64,000 nt of DNA, from NCBI RefSeq assembly GCF_034808145.1, contig NZ_JAXHGM010000010.1:45175-109174 (forward strand). Direction: 5' to 3'. The notes under the pieces were generated by a model that saw only the letters and a program-made list of their open reading frames with translations, ran no database searches and had not been told where the DNA came from. Shown piece by piece: positions 9,144 to 18,392 of this stretch (within the stretch, counting starts at the first letter, position 1; each line of letters starts with the position of its first letter). The stretch comes from Halorubellus sp034808145. Its GTDB lineage: Archaea > Halobacteriota > Halobacteria > Halobacteriales > Natrialbaceae. The position numbers were made by a program, and so were the translations under genes.

Positions 9144-9174
9144 GGTTAGATGTGGAGAGCAGGCCCCTCTAACC
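9144..9174. repeat. Perfect 7-bp inverted repeat
   Basis: GGTTAGA (9144-9150) pairs with TCTAACC (9168-9174) across a 17-nt spacer. It is weaker than the two repeats to its left and could be chance. Confidence 0.3.
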
Positions 9175-9322
9175 AATAATCATAGACTTAGGTTGTCTTA
9201 TCGATGGTAGTAGGTCAAATGTACGCTGGATTGAAAGGGTTAGCATGGTAGATAGTGGCAAATGACTATCCCCTGAACCGTCCAATACAAAGCGGCTGAC
9301 GGGAAAGGACAAACCAGAGCCA

Positions 9323-9904
9323 ATGGTTACGTACGATCTATCGAGAATGGACGTAGGATTGATTGCAGAGATGATTGCAGGGCGACACGGCGGGTTTCCG
9401 GAGCCGCTTGAGGAGACAATTACGGCACACGCGACAGACCAACCTGAGAATGAAGAGTATAGCAAAGACGACATCCGAATTCATTCGAAGAGTCGGAGTC
9501 TGACAAAGGAAACCCACTTAGGGGTATTGGAGGGTGTTACGTTACCAGAAGACGGTGACTGGGGGTATTCGCAAGGCTGGATACCTGACGATATCCTAGT
9601 GGCGAAGACACTGACTCCAGTGGAGGGCGCGCCGAGTCCGTCACGTTCGAGAGAGGGGTCGGATCCGACGACAGATCTGCTGGCGTACTACGCGGTGGAG
9701 GTGAAGGCGGTATCGAGCGGAAATCGAGTTCGGTTGACGGAAAATCAGCAGGAGATGTTAGCGATCGTGAGCGAGGAGGTGGAACGAGTCTATCCTATCA
9801 TCGTAATGGTGGACGTGGGCGGTTTGCCGGAGTCGGCGGAGGTGGTGGTCGATATTTATGAGGAATCGGTTTGGGCGGACGGTCAGATGTCAAAAACCAT
9901 CTAA
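9323..9904 (+). CDS. PD-(D/E)XK nuclease-like hypothetical protein
   Basis: This 193-residue protein has a central stretch, TDLLAYYAVEVKAVSS at about residues 116-131, followed by a hydrophobic strand (VYPIIVMVDV). An acidic residue, then E-x-K at the end of a strand, then a helix is the usual core of PD-(D/E)XK nucleases of the VRR-NUC or DUF3883 kind. No DNA-binding or motor domain accompanies it. The gene stands alone, transcribed toward the kinase gene 240 bp downstream. It may be a small defence or repair nuclease. The fold assignment rests on one motif only. Confidence 0.45.
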   Translation: MVTYDLSRMDVGLIAEMIAGRHGGFPEPLEETITAHATDQPENEEYSKDDIRIHSKSRSLTKETHLGVLEGVTLPEDGDWGYSQGWIPDDILVAKTLTPVEGAPSPSRSREGSDPTTDLLAYYAVEVKAVSSGNRVRLTENQQEMLAIVSEEVERVYPIIVMVDVGGLPESAEVVVDIYEESVWADGQMSKTI

Positions 9905-10144
9905 CTAATGTTGTGTTTTTCGAGAATACCCTGCATTCTATCCTTGGTTCTAGCCTGTTTGCGAGGGGTCAATCGGTAAATATCGTCCTTGAGAGATGAG
10001 CCCCTTTTGGATAAGGGAAAAGGGTGCCATAGAACTATTTACAAGTGTTTTCTTACGCTCGTTGTTCGCTGAATATTCCAGTAGATAGAACTGCGTATAG
10101 AATACAAGGGTTCTTTGCCGGTTAGTGATTGAGAGATTACAATA

Positions 10145-12394
10145 ATGGAGTTGCCGAAAGAGAAATACCAGGAACTCGTCAGGCATCTCTCTAATGGGAT
10201 TCTCATCGTGGGTGAGTCAGGCGATATTCTGTACGAAAGCCCGTCTGTACAGCGTATCACCGGGTATCCGCCTGCTGAGCGTGTCGGTGATCAGGTATTC
10301 GAACACGTCCATCCCGACGATCAACAGCAAGTTCGTGAGACGTTCGCTGAAATCCTCAACGCCGAAGACGATGAGACCGTGACCGATGAATTTCGCTACC
10401 GGCACAAGGATGACTCATGGATCTGGCTTGAAACCAGAGGGAGTAACCAAACGGCGACCGCCATTGGCGGATACGTCGTGAGTGTGCGCGACATTACGGA
10501 AACCAAAGAGCGTGAGAACCGACTCAAACAGACCTCGACCCGTCTCGAAGCCCTCTTCGAAAGCTCCCCTGATATGATTGACATCCACACCACCGAGGGG
10601 ACTATCGTCGATGTCAACCAGCAATTCTGTGAGGCGTTCAACCAACCAAAAGACGAGATTGTCGGGCAGAAAGTCTGGGACATCGATCAGGGAATCGAGC
10701 CAGACGAATTACAGGCCATTTGGGACGGAATGGATGTTGGAGACAGGAAACGAATCGAAACGGAATTCGAGACGCATGACGGAACACGGTTTCCTGTCGA
10801 AGTTCACCTCACTCGCCTCCCTGTGGGAGATGGTGACCAGTTTATGGTCGTCTCGCGGGATATCACTGAGCGAACGCAGCGGATAGAAGAAATTGAGAGG
10901 CTCAAGGAACGTCTCGAACTCGCAATCGAAGGCGCGAACCTCGGCGTGTGGGATTGGGATATGACGACCGATGAAGTTGAGTTCAACGAGCAGTGGGCCG
11001 AGATGCTCGGCTACACGCTTGACGAACTCGAACCACACCTCCACACATGGGAGTCGCGGGTTCATCCGGACGATTTTGATGACGTGACTGCTGCCCTTGA
11101 GGCTCATCGCCAGCAGCAAACGGACTACTACGACACCGAACACCGAATGCGAACTGCCGATGGTGAGTGGAAGTGGATTCGGGATCTCGGCAAAATCGTT
11201 GAGCGAGATGACGACGGTGAGCCAATCCGTGCGGTCGGCATCCACCTCGATATTGATGAGTGGAAGACCCGTGAACGGCAACTCGAAGCGTTGAATCGGG
11301 TCACCCAAGAGTTGGTGAGTGCGGACACGCGGGAAGAGGTTGCCGAGATCGGGGTGGAGACGATGAGAGATCTTCTGGAATTAGAAGCGAATTCAATCCA
11401 TCTGTACGACGATGATGCCGACAGGCTCGTTCCCGTGGCATCCACGGACGCCATATACGATCTTATTGGCGAGCCACCCACTTTTGCGGGTGGTGACAGT
11501 ATTGCGTGGCGGGTTTATCAAAACGGGGAGACACGCTCTGTTAATGATGTCCACGAGGATCCGAATCGGTATAATCCAGCCACGCCGATTCGGAGCGAGC
11601 TTATCTTGCCACTCGGTAAATACGGTGTTTTGCTCGCCGGGTCATCGTCCCCAGAGACCTTCGACGAACAGGACGCACTCCTGGGTGAGATTCTGGCCGG
11701 CGGACTGGCGACAGCGCTTGAACAGTTAGAACGAACCGAGCAGCTCCGTGCCCGTGAGCGAGAACTCACCGAGCAAAACGACCGACTCGAAGAGTTCGCC
11801 AGTATCGTCAGTCACGATCTTCGGAATCCGCTCACCGTTGCCGAAGGGCGGTTGGAGTTGGCGGCGACGGAGTGCGACAGTGAACATTTGGACTCAATTG
11901 AACAAGCCCACGAGCGTATGCGGACGCTGATAGATGAACTCCTATCGTTAGCCCGAGAGGGAGACGCCGTTACGGATTTCGATCTGGTCGCGCTCGATCC
12001 ACTGGTAGAGGAGTGTTGGGCAACCGTTGAGACGGGTGCTGCCACGCTTATCACCGACATCGACCGCACCGTACGGGCAGATAAAAGTCGGCTAAAACAG
12101 CTGTTTGAGAATCTGATTCGTAACGCTATCGACCACGGTGGTGAAGACGTCACCGTAACGGTCGGTGCACTTGACGATGGATTCTACGTTGAGGACGATG
12201 GGCAAGGAATCCCGGCCGACATGCGTGAGGATGTCCTTAGAGCTGGCTACTCAACAAGTGAGGATGGCACTGGGTTCGGATTGAGCATCGTCAAACAGAT
12301 TGTTGCAGCCCACGACTGGCAGATTCGTGTCACGGATAGTACCACGAACGGGGCCAGGTTCGAGATTCTCGGCATAGAAGAAGTTACTGAATAG
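10145..12394 (+). CDS. Multi-PAS/GAF sensor histidine kinase (orphan)
   Basis: This 749-residue soluble kinase begins with three PAS domains (about residues 8-120, 130-245 and 255-375). The third is of the PAS-PAC kind with a WDWDMTTDEVEF start. A GAF domain follows (about 385-530), then HisKA with the phosphorylated histidine at residue 557 in SIVSHDLRNPL, and HATPase with N box FENLIRNAIDHGG, G1 VEDDGQGIP and G2 GTGFGLSIV. No membrane segment is visible, so it senses a cytoplasmic cue, possibly redox or light through PAS/GAF ligands (family knowledge). No response regulator is adjacent, which is usual for haloarchaeal kinases. The partner cannot be told from this window. Confidence 0.9.
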   Translation: MELPKEKYQELVRHLSNGILIVGESGDILYESPSVQRITGYPPAERVGDQVFEHVHPDDQQQVRETFAEILNAEDDETVTDEFRYRHKDDSWIWLETRGSNQTATAIGGYVVSVRDITETKERENRLKQTSTRLEALFESSPDMIDIHTTEGTIVDVNQQFCEAFNQPKDEIVGQKVWDIDQGIEPDELQAIWDGMDVGDRKRIETEFETHDGTRFPVEVHLTRLPVGDGDQFMVVSRDITERTQRIEEIERLKERLELAIEGANLGVWDWDMTTDEVEFNEQWAEMLGYTLDELEPHLHTWESRVHPDDFDDVTAALEAHRQQQTDYYDTEHRMRTADGEWKWIRDLGKIVERDDDGEPIRAVGIHLDIDEWKTRERQLEALNRVTQELVSADTREEVAEIGVETMRDLLELEANSIHLYDDDADRLVPVASTDAIYDLIGEPPTFAGGDSIAWRVYQNGETRSVNDVHEDPNRYNPATPIRSELILPLGKYGVLLAGSSSPETFDEQDALLGEILAGGLATALEQLERTEQLRARERELTEQNDRLEEFASIVSHDLRNPLTVAEGRLELAATECDSEHLDSIEQAHERMRTLIDELLSLAREGDAVTDFDLVALDPLVEECWATVETGAATLITDIDRTVRADKSRLKQLFENLIRNAIDHGGEDVTVTVGALDDGFYVEDDGQGIPADMREDVLRAGYSTSEDGTGFGLSIVKQIVAAHDWQIRVTDSTTNGARFEILGIEEVTE

Positions 12395-12491
12395 GGCTGC
12401 TGTCTCCATCAATCCGCAACTTGGGTGTGCCAACCGTTCTATGACACCCTCTAAGGGAAATGGATTTCTTGCCAGACTCGCATTTGTGCGT

Positions 12492-13679
12492 ATGCCCAAT
12501 CCGTACGATGTCCTCGGAATAGCAAGAAATGCGAGTGAGATCGTTGTCGAAGCTGCATATCGAGCACTGGTAAAGGAACATCACCCAGATCAGGGCGGGA
12601 GCCAAGAGCGTTTTCAAGAGATCCAAGATGCGTACGAGCAGATCCAGAACGGTGATCCAACTGCTGGTTCCACGGACGGTACCAGTACGTTCAGCGGATT
12701 TGCCCGTGGACTTGCGGCACTCGGCACACCTGTGAGTGCAGCGTCGATAGAGGGCACGCTCGCGGATGATTTAACAATCGAGAAGGGGCCACTGCGCGTT
12801 TCCCTTGTCGGACTGTTCCGAACCGACATCGAACCACTTGCTTGGCCACACGAGGTTGATTCTATCCAGACTGAGAACCGATTTCTCTGTGTGACTCGAA
12901 TCAAGAACACCTCCGAGTACGTACAGAAATGGAATGGAATCAGCAAAACGAAATTCGTCGGGAGTGACGGGCAAACGTATTCACCGACCCATGATTTGGC
13001 ATCGACAGAGACCGATATCCCACCCAACGTAGACCCGCGTGACACGAAACTGTCTCCACAGTTTTCGACCAACTACACTGAACTCGAACCAAAATCATGG
13101 ACGCTCGGGATCACGGTCGCCCCAAACCTTCCAGGAGAGGTGGATCTTCAGCGGATGTCCTATACCCATAGTGTGTTTGAGGGTCATCAGACCGATGGGG
13201 TTGTGAAGGAAAAGATTCGATATGAGTTCTCGGTTACGCCAGAGAGACGGCAGCAGATGCTTTCACTTATTGCGCAGGAACTGATGGACGAGATCCCAGA
13301 CGGAACACCGTTGCAAGCGCTGGCGTCTACAGAGGACACTTCGGCGCAGGCCATGGGCAGCAGTTCACAATCTACGCAGGATGGTTCTAAGTCACAGGAG
13401 ACTTCGACATCAACGACTGATGGAGCAACGGATGATGACATTAGCTTAGTGAATTCGGAATCTCCGGTAGGAGGTGAGCTCTCGGAGCAGGAACGGGAGC
13501 GAGTAGCAGATATTATCCGGTTGGCACCGACGTCGAATGGAGACCTCGCTTCAGAGTGGGGGTTCGAGACTGGGAAAGAGGCGTGGCAGTACCTTTCACA
13601 ATACCTGGACGATTACTACCGTCGGAACGAAAACAGTCGTATTGAACCGACGGAAGAAGCGATACAGATAGTTGGATAA
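12492..13679 (+). CDS. J-domain protein with DUF4352-like middle and helical C-terminal domain
   Basis: I start at the ATG at 12492 (MPNPYDVLGIARN), which opens the J-domain directly. A start at 12441 would add 17 residues. The product has 395 residues. The J-domain covers about 1-60 with the HPD motif in EHHPDQGG, so it should stimulate a DnaK-type ATPase. A β-rich region of about 85-265 resembles DUF4352-type immunoglobulin-like domains. A Ser/Thr/Gln-rich linker follows, and the last 65 residues form a predicted helical, winged-helix-like domain. No Gly/Phe region or Cys-rich zinc domain is present, so this is not DnaJ itself. It is probably a specialised co-chaperone, perhaps of the mobile element. 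It lies 97 bp after the kinase gene on the same strand. Confidence 0.7.
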   Translation: MPNPYDVLGIARNASEIVVEAAYRALVKEHHPDQGGSQERFQEIQDAYEQIQNGDPTAGSTDGTSTFSGFARGLAALGTPVSAASIEGTLADDLTIEKGPLRVSLVGLFRTDIEPLAWPHEVDSIQTENRFLCVTRIKNTSEYVQKWNGISKTKFVGSDGQTYSPTHDLASTETDIPPNVDPRDTKLSPQFSTNYTELEPKSWTLGITVAPNLPGEVDLQRMSYTHSVFEGHQTDGVVKEKIRYEFSVTPERRQQMLSLIAQELMDEIPDGTPLQALASTEDTSAQAMGSSSQSTQDGSKSQETSTSTTDGATDDDISLVNSESPVGGELSEQERERVADIIRLAPTSNGDLASEWGFETGKEAWQYLSQYLDDYYRRNENSRIEPTEEAIQIVG

Positions 13680-13752
13680 CGGATCTCTCTTACTGACCTG
13701 CACCAGAATTCTTAGTAGGAGAGATGGGCTAACTTGGATTGTCGGAGTGGAA

Positions 13753-15795
13753 TTACCACTCTCCCTCTAACTGGATCACGTGAATGTCATCTTGAACGTG
13801 AAGGAGCGTCGTACCATCTTTTGCCAGAAGGATTTCGCCGTCGCCATCCCATCTGTATAGATCAGCGGAGTGTTTTCCGCGGTTAGGTTCGACAGTCACG
13901 TAGTCCTTTGCTACAACTCGTTCAATCGCGTTCCGCACCCCTTTCTTGCTGGGATCTTCCTTTAACCGGTCATCTTCATCGATCAGCTCGTGGATTTTCG
14001 TGATCGACCGTAGCGCTCGGTCTGGATTGTCCTCCTGTTGAAATACCTCGAATAGTTTTACGAGAACTGCGCCTTCCAACTCTCTCGACTGAACGTTGAA
14101 TTCAGTCTCTACATCGAACCAGTCTGGAAGCGCGTAGGTACTAATATAGATTGTCGCACCGCCGTTTTCGAATACGGTTTCATCCCGACCAAATCTGAGT
14201 ACCGCCTGTACGACTTGATCATGAGCGAAATACTGGTAGATCTTATCGCCAAGGTCGCCGAATGACTTCTCAACGTCCTCATCGTCGCTACGTGTTATTT
14301 CGACTGCCTCGCCGCATAACCCCGCCCAGAGACGGACAAGATCGTCCCCTGGGTGAGGCATGCCTGCGACGACGCCTAACGACTCTGTTTCGAAGTCATT
14401 TGAGCTTTTAACCGTTGCGTAATGTAGTGCCTGATTCTCATCTGACACACGGTTATCGTCGGTCTCCTGCTCAGAATCAGTTCGTTTGACGAAAGTATCC
14501 AGTAGCCCCCAGTTCTGGTATCTCTCTAGCGCTTGCTTTGTCGAAATTAGTGCGAAGGAGTCTTGTTCAAGTGCTTGAACAGCAGCAAATCGGTCTGAGT
14601 CTGAGTTACTGATGTTCCCCGCCGCATATGGGTGCCATCCGTCACCGATCTGAATGAGCGACATGTTCATCGCAGAACGGAGATACGTTGAGAAATCCTC
14701 TCGGTCAATTACCTGCTGATGATCAAACCCATCCTCTGGTGCAAAGAGGAGATTCCACAGGTCAATGGTAGGTGTCCCATCAAGACCGATAACCTGCTCT
14801 GCCTCGGAAAGATCTGGGGAGCTCAGAGCATACATCTCTCCCGTATTTCGATCTCGAAGGCATTTCGTCGCAGGTCCAAGGTCTGCACTTTGCCATATGT
14901 CGTCAAGTGAACCACCAGGTGGTGGAGCGAGATCAACCCCTGGACCGATTCGTTCCATACAGAGCAAGCTAAACGTGAGAAACGGCGCATAGGCGTGAAC
15001 ATCATCATACTTCTCAAGTGTAGGATCTAAGAGATCAGAGTCCTGGGCCACACGACGACTTGCTCCATGCTCTTGGAACCAGTCGATTGCTTCCTGCCAG
15101 CCCTTGGGGCCGTCTCGTCTCTGAATCAGGTCAGTGACGTCATTGTAGACGTTTGTCGGGAAGTCTGTGTCCCCCTCGTCCAACGCGTGAAGGAAACTGG
15201 GGACAATATCACCAGGATTATCGATAACACCTGAATTGTCCCCAGGGAAAGGCTGTAGAAATGGTCCAGGGTTGAATTCGTCAATAATTACAATCCGATC
15301 TTGGATGTACTGACGTCGTTTACAGTGGCTATGATGCCCGATAAGGAGGTCAATCGACGCAGTTTCCCCATCAATCGTCTCCATCTTCTCCATATAGTCG
15401 CAGTCCATCCCACAGGGAGCCTGATCTCGGAATTTTAAGTGAATCGTCCGCCCTGAATACCCCTTCTCATAGAGACGTTGGATATCTGCTGCGGACCCCT
15501 CGGTTTCTCCGAGGAATGTCTCGCAATCACGTTGGGGTGCGGGAATTCGCTCATACCGGAGATCACCATGTTCCTCTGCTTTCTCTTCGGCCTGTTCATA
15601 CAGATCAATTCGGCGTGCGAGATACGTGACCGGCTTCTCTGCTTCGAGTGCTAATTTGACGGCGTTCGTTGTTTTACCGCTATTCGGAGGCGCTTCGATG
15701 AGTACTGGTTCATCTGCGTCACCGGCATCCTCAATGAGTTCACGTGTGTGATTGCGTACCGCAGAAATATCGCCAGCGGCTGTAGAGTCAAGCAC
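13753..15795 (-). CDS. Diverged XPD/DinG-like SF2 helicase with four-cysteine cluster
   Basis: This 680-residue protein has Walker A APPNSGKT at residues 35-42 and Walker B VIIDEF near 169-174. Four cysteines lie between them (C91, C128, C132, C158), and a DLLIGHHSHC segment stands where XPD and DinG carry their NHxLL motif just before motif II. That order is the hallmark of iron-sulfur helicases of the XPD/DinG/Rad3 group. A motif VI-like QAVLRFGRDE lies near residue 550, and the C-terminal 100 residues look like a winged helix. I therefore infer a diverged Fe-S helicase. Overall similarity is low and the motor could be inactive. Codon use is relatively AT-rich, and it is convergent with the J-domain gene. 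Confidence 0.55.
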   Translation of the reverse strand: MLDSTAAGDISAVRNHTRELIEDAGDADEPVLIEAPPNSGKTTNAVKLALEAEKPVTYLARRIDLYEQAEEKAEEHGDLRYERIPAPQRDCETFLGETEGSAADIQRLYEKGYSGRTIHLKFRDQAPCGMDCDYMEKMETIDGETASIDLLIGHHSHCKRRQYIQDRIVIIDEFNPGPFLQPFPGDNSGVIDNPGDIVPSFLHALDEGDTDFPTNVYNDVTDLIQRRDGPKGWQEAIDWFQEHGASRRVAQDSDLLDPTLEKYDDVHAYAPFLTFSLLCMERIGPGVDLAPPPGGSLDDIWQSADLGPATKCLRDRNTGEMYALSSPDLSEAEQVIGLDGTPTIDLWNLLFAPEDGFDHQQVIDREDFSTYLRSAMNMSLIQIGDGWHPYAAGNISNSDSDRFAAVQALEQDSFALISTKQALERYQNWGLLDTFVKRTDSEQETDDNRVSDENQALHYATVKSSNDFETESLGVVAGMPHPGDDLVRLWAGLCGEAVEITRSDDEDVEKSFGDLGDKIYQYFAHDQVVQAVLRFGRDETVFENGGATIYISTYALPDWFDVETEFNVQSRELEGAVLVKLFEVFQQEDNPDRALRSITKIHELIDEDDRLKEDPSKKGVRNAIERVVAKDYVTVEPNRGKHSADLYRWDGDGEILLAKDGTTLLHVQDDIHVIQLEGEW

Positions 15796-15890
15796 AGCAG
15801 TACGTTTCGCTACTCCTACAAAATAACGCAGGGGTTGGAGCTTGAGAAATTCCCCTGAACAGTCAATTAGCTCCTTTGGATCTCACAGAA

Positions 15891-16376
15891 TCAGAAATGT
15901 TCCCCATAATCAAACCCGTATTCTGTATACTGATCGATAAGCTCGCACAAGTCCGTCCCCTCCACAAGTCTATGACCGCCGAATAACCGCTTATCAACCG
16001 TCCTTCCGGGTCCAGTTCCCGTGGTCACAATAACGGACTTTGCCACTCTGTATCCGGTCGTTGCTTCCTTAAACGAATTCAAATGGGCATCATTGACTAC
16101 AGCGTCCTCATCATCACGGACATGTATGTATTCCATCTCCACATATGGATCCTCTTGAATTGCCAAGATGTCAACTGAAACATCTACACTGGAGTGCAGT
16201 GGGTTTTCCATCTTTGGGACAACAATTTCCAGCGTATCTTCTTCAATCTCTAATTCCACCTCACCGGGTTCAACAATTCTTGTCCGCCAACCAGGACGTG
16301 CCTCCCAAAGGTCGGCAACAAGATTAACCAATTCGCTCTTAGACAATTCTCGTACTTCAGCAGGAGCAATCGACAT
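15891..16376 (-). CDS. Mrr-like restriction-endonuclease-fold protein, probably degenerate
   Basis: The second half of this 161-residue protein, AKSVIVTTGTGPG followed by VEGTDLCELIDQY, matches the end of the Mrr catalytic domain (a GVFVTTS strand, then a LIDG..L helix). Upstream, DVSVDILAIQ gives the aspartate strand. The expected Q-x-K catalytic strand reads EMEYIHVRDD, without the lysine. The N-terminal 45 residues are helical and could bind DNA. It lies about 95 nt upstream of the Fe-S helicase-like gene on the same strand and may share its transcript. It is probably a non-catalytic or altered relative of Mrr; this is an inference from motif order. Confidence 0.45.
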   Translation of the reverse strand: MSIAPAEVRELSKSELVNLVADLWEARPGWRTRIVEPGEVELEIEEDTLEIVVPKMENPLHSSVDVSVDILAIQEDPYVEMEYIHVRDDEDAVVNDAHLNSFKEATTGYRVAKSVIVTTGTGPGRTVDKRLFGGHRLVEGTDLCELIDQYTEYGFDYGEHF

Positions 16377-16741
16377 ACTCCTTCATTATTCAATCATCAT
16401 AAAAACTGTTCGAATACCAACTATGTTTTAGAATGATAGGACAAACTTAGCGGCGTACCGACCACAATACCCTGTCAGACACCGACCAACAGCGCCATCG
16501 ACGCTGAATAATGACCGTTGTTGACGAACGAGAGAGTGCTTTGCCTGATGCGCAATATCCGGACGGACACCGCTATTTCCTCAAACCGTGACGAAGACCA
16601 GATTGATAAAGAAGATCCGGTTCGCGGGCCGCTGCCGTCGAACGCTTGTCACAGGAAAATCCAGGATAGCCAATTCTAAATTAGCCTATTCTGAAATAGG
16701 CTATCCGGAAGTATTATTCTCCAGTGGGAGAGAGTAGACAC
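16377..16741. other. Divergent intergenic region (365 bp)
   Basis: This gap lies between the Mrr-like gene and the DUF234 ATPase gene. The first 60 bp are AT-rich and should hold the promoter of the Mrr-like gene. The middle (16445-16650) shows no gene. The last 80 bp contain the operator-like repeat described separately and the promoter of the ATPase gene. Confidence 0.5.
16664..16706. promoter_or_regulatory. Nested palindrome, probable operator of the DUF234 ATPase gene
   Basis: TAGCCTATT (16682-16690) and AATAGGCTA (16695-16703) form a perfect palindrome with a 4-nt centre. GGATAGCC (16664-16671) and GGCTATCC (16699-16706) form a second, longer inverted pair that shares the right arm. The left 15 bp (16667-16681) also repeat the palindrome's left half as a near-perfect direct repeat (TAGCCAATTCTAAAT). 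The site ends 35 bp before the ATG at 16742, where it would overlap a basal promoter. Repression by a dimeric regulator is the likely function. Confidence 0.6.
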
Positions 16742-18124
16742 ATGGAACGCTTCGTGGATCGGGAACAAGAACTCTCACGGCTGCGTGGATGTTACGAATC
16801 CGACGACGCCGAGATGGTCGTTATCTTTGGTCGGCGACGACTCGGGAAGACACAGCTCGTCCAGCACTCGCTTTCCGACCGGGACGACGCCGTCGTCTAC
16901 CAAGCCACGGAGACCACGTCACAGATACAACTTGACGAGTTCGTCGATGTTGCGGCCGACACGTTTCCTGGGATTACGGAGATCAAACAGAACTGGGAGT
17001 CCCTCTTGGGGTATCTCGGCGACCACGACGGAATTGTGGTCCTTGACGAATTCCCCTACCTCATCGATGCTGACGAAAGCCTCCCTTCGGTTATTCAGCG
17101 GCTGTGGGACCAACGCTTCCAGAACACCTCGGGTACGCTCATTCTGGTCGGGTCCTCGATTAGCATGATGGAAGAAGCGACTCTGCTTGGAAACAGCCCG
17201 CTGTACGGGCGGTTTACCGAGAAACTTGACCTCCGACCACTCGATTTCGCAGCCGCACAGGAGTTCCTTCCGGACGACTACTCGCCTGAAGAGCAGATTT
17301 TCACGTGGGGCATTTTCGGCGGTGTCCCGTACTACCTTGACGGTGTCAATCTTGATCAGGATCTCGGAGCCGTTCTCACTGAGGAAGTACTCTCTCAGAA
17401 GGGGTATCTTCACAATGAACCAGAGTACGTCCTCCGAACTGAACTCACAGACCCGAATCGGTACTTTGCGATCCTCACTACGATCGCTGCAGGGAAGACG
17501 GCGTCAAACGAGATTGCGCAAGCAGTCGGAATCGATGGGAAGCAGATTTCGACGTACACCCAGAAGTTGGAACGGCTCCGACTCATCGAGCGTGAGGTTC
17601 CACTGACTGAAGAGAAAGCGAAATCACGTCGCGGACGTTATCGAATCCTTGACCCACTGTTTCGCTTCTGGTTCCGCTTCGTCTACGGCAAGGAAGACCG
17701 ATACGAACGTTTGGGTGAAGACGCCTACGAGGCAGTTATCGAACCAGAACTCCCGGACTTCGTGAGCCAAGAATTCGAGAAGCTCTGTCAGGATGCGCTG
17801 CCGAATCTGTTTCCCGAGAAGACGTTCCTCGATATCGGCCGCTGGTGGTACAAGGAGCATGAGGTTGACGTCGTCGGCTTCACGACAGACGGGACGATGG
17901 TGGTGGGGGAGTGTAAGTTTACGAATGCCTCCCTAGACTACAGTGCGCTCGCCTCACTCGAAGACCATTCTGCGGAAATCCGCTGGACTCCAGATACTGG
18001 CGACACCGATATGGAATACGCATTGTTCACGCGTAGCGGCGTCACACAATCCGTACAGGAAGCGGCCTCCGAACGCGATGACCTACATGTGTTCGACCTA
18101 CGCGACGTCACACAACACGCCTGA
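16742..18124 (+). CDS. Archaeal ATPase with C-terminal DUF234 nuclease-like domain
   Basis: I start at 16742 (MERFVDREQELSRL), the usual family start; the ATG at 16724 would add six residues. The product has 460 residues. The STAND-like ATPase_2 motor shows Walker A FGRRRLGKT near residue 35 and Walker B IVVLDEFPYL near 105. A winged helix follows (ITTIAAGKTASNEIAQAVG). The C-terminal DUF234 domain carries an intact PD-(D/E)XK core: EVDVVGF, then VVGECKF. Members of this family are abundant in archaea and are suspected to act in defence or as toxins of mobile elements. An operator-like palindrome lies directly upstream. The biochemical target is unknown. Confidence 0.85.
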   Translation: MERFVDREQELSRLRGCYESDDAEMVVIFGRRRLGKTQLVQHSLSDRDDAVVYQATETTSQIQLDEFVDVAADTFPGITEIKQNWESLLGYLGDHDGIVVLDEFPYLIDADESLPSVIQRLWDQRFQNTSGTLILVGSSISMMEEATLLGNSPLYGRFTEKLDLRPLDFAAAQEFLPDDYSPEEQIFTWGIFGGVPYYLDGVNLDQDLGAVLTEEVLSQKGYLHNEPEYVLRTELTDPNRYFAILTTIAAGKTASNEIAQAVGIDGKQISTYTQKLERLRLIEREVPLTEEKAKSRRGRYRILDPLFRFWFRFVYGKEDRYERLGEDAYEAVIEPELPDFVSQEFEKLCQDALPNLFPEKTFLDIGRWWYKEHEVDVVGFTTDGTMVVGECKFTNASLDYSALASLEDHSAEIRWTPDTGDTDMEYALFTRSGVTQSVQEAASERDDLHVFDLRDVTQHA

Positions 18125-18392
18125 GAGCGCCGTTCGCTGACAAGAAGAGTTCTGAAAACCGCCATCAATTCCGGCTGGGTAACAGACTGAGAATCCCGGA
18201 GAAGGACCGAGTGTCGTCGTCGAATGCTTGAGCAACGGTAGTGCGGAGCTCGTCGGGATCACAGATACGGATGCAGGGAGAGGGCGTCGCCGCACTCTCA
18301 GCGAATGGCTTCGAAGACAGCGGCGATTCAAAAAGGGATGCGAATTAATTGACGAGATCGTCTGACCCCTGGACAGCGCAGTAGTCTGTCTG

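Larger units (their letters stand above)
8708..9322. other. Non-coding gap with three inverted repeats (615 bp)
   Basis: This gap lies between the divergent integrase and PD-(D/E)XK-like genes. The frames open here have poor codon use and no recognisable product. It holds perfect inverted repeats at 8852-8883, 8968-9000 and 9144-9174, listed separately. A promoter for the integrase is expected near 8710-8760 and one for the downstream gene near 9280-9300. I saw no tRNA gene that could serve as an attachment site. Confidence 0.5.
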
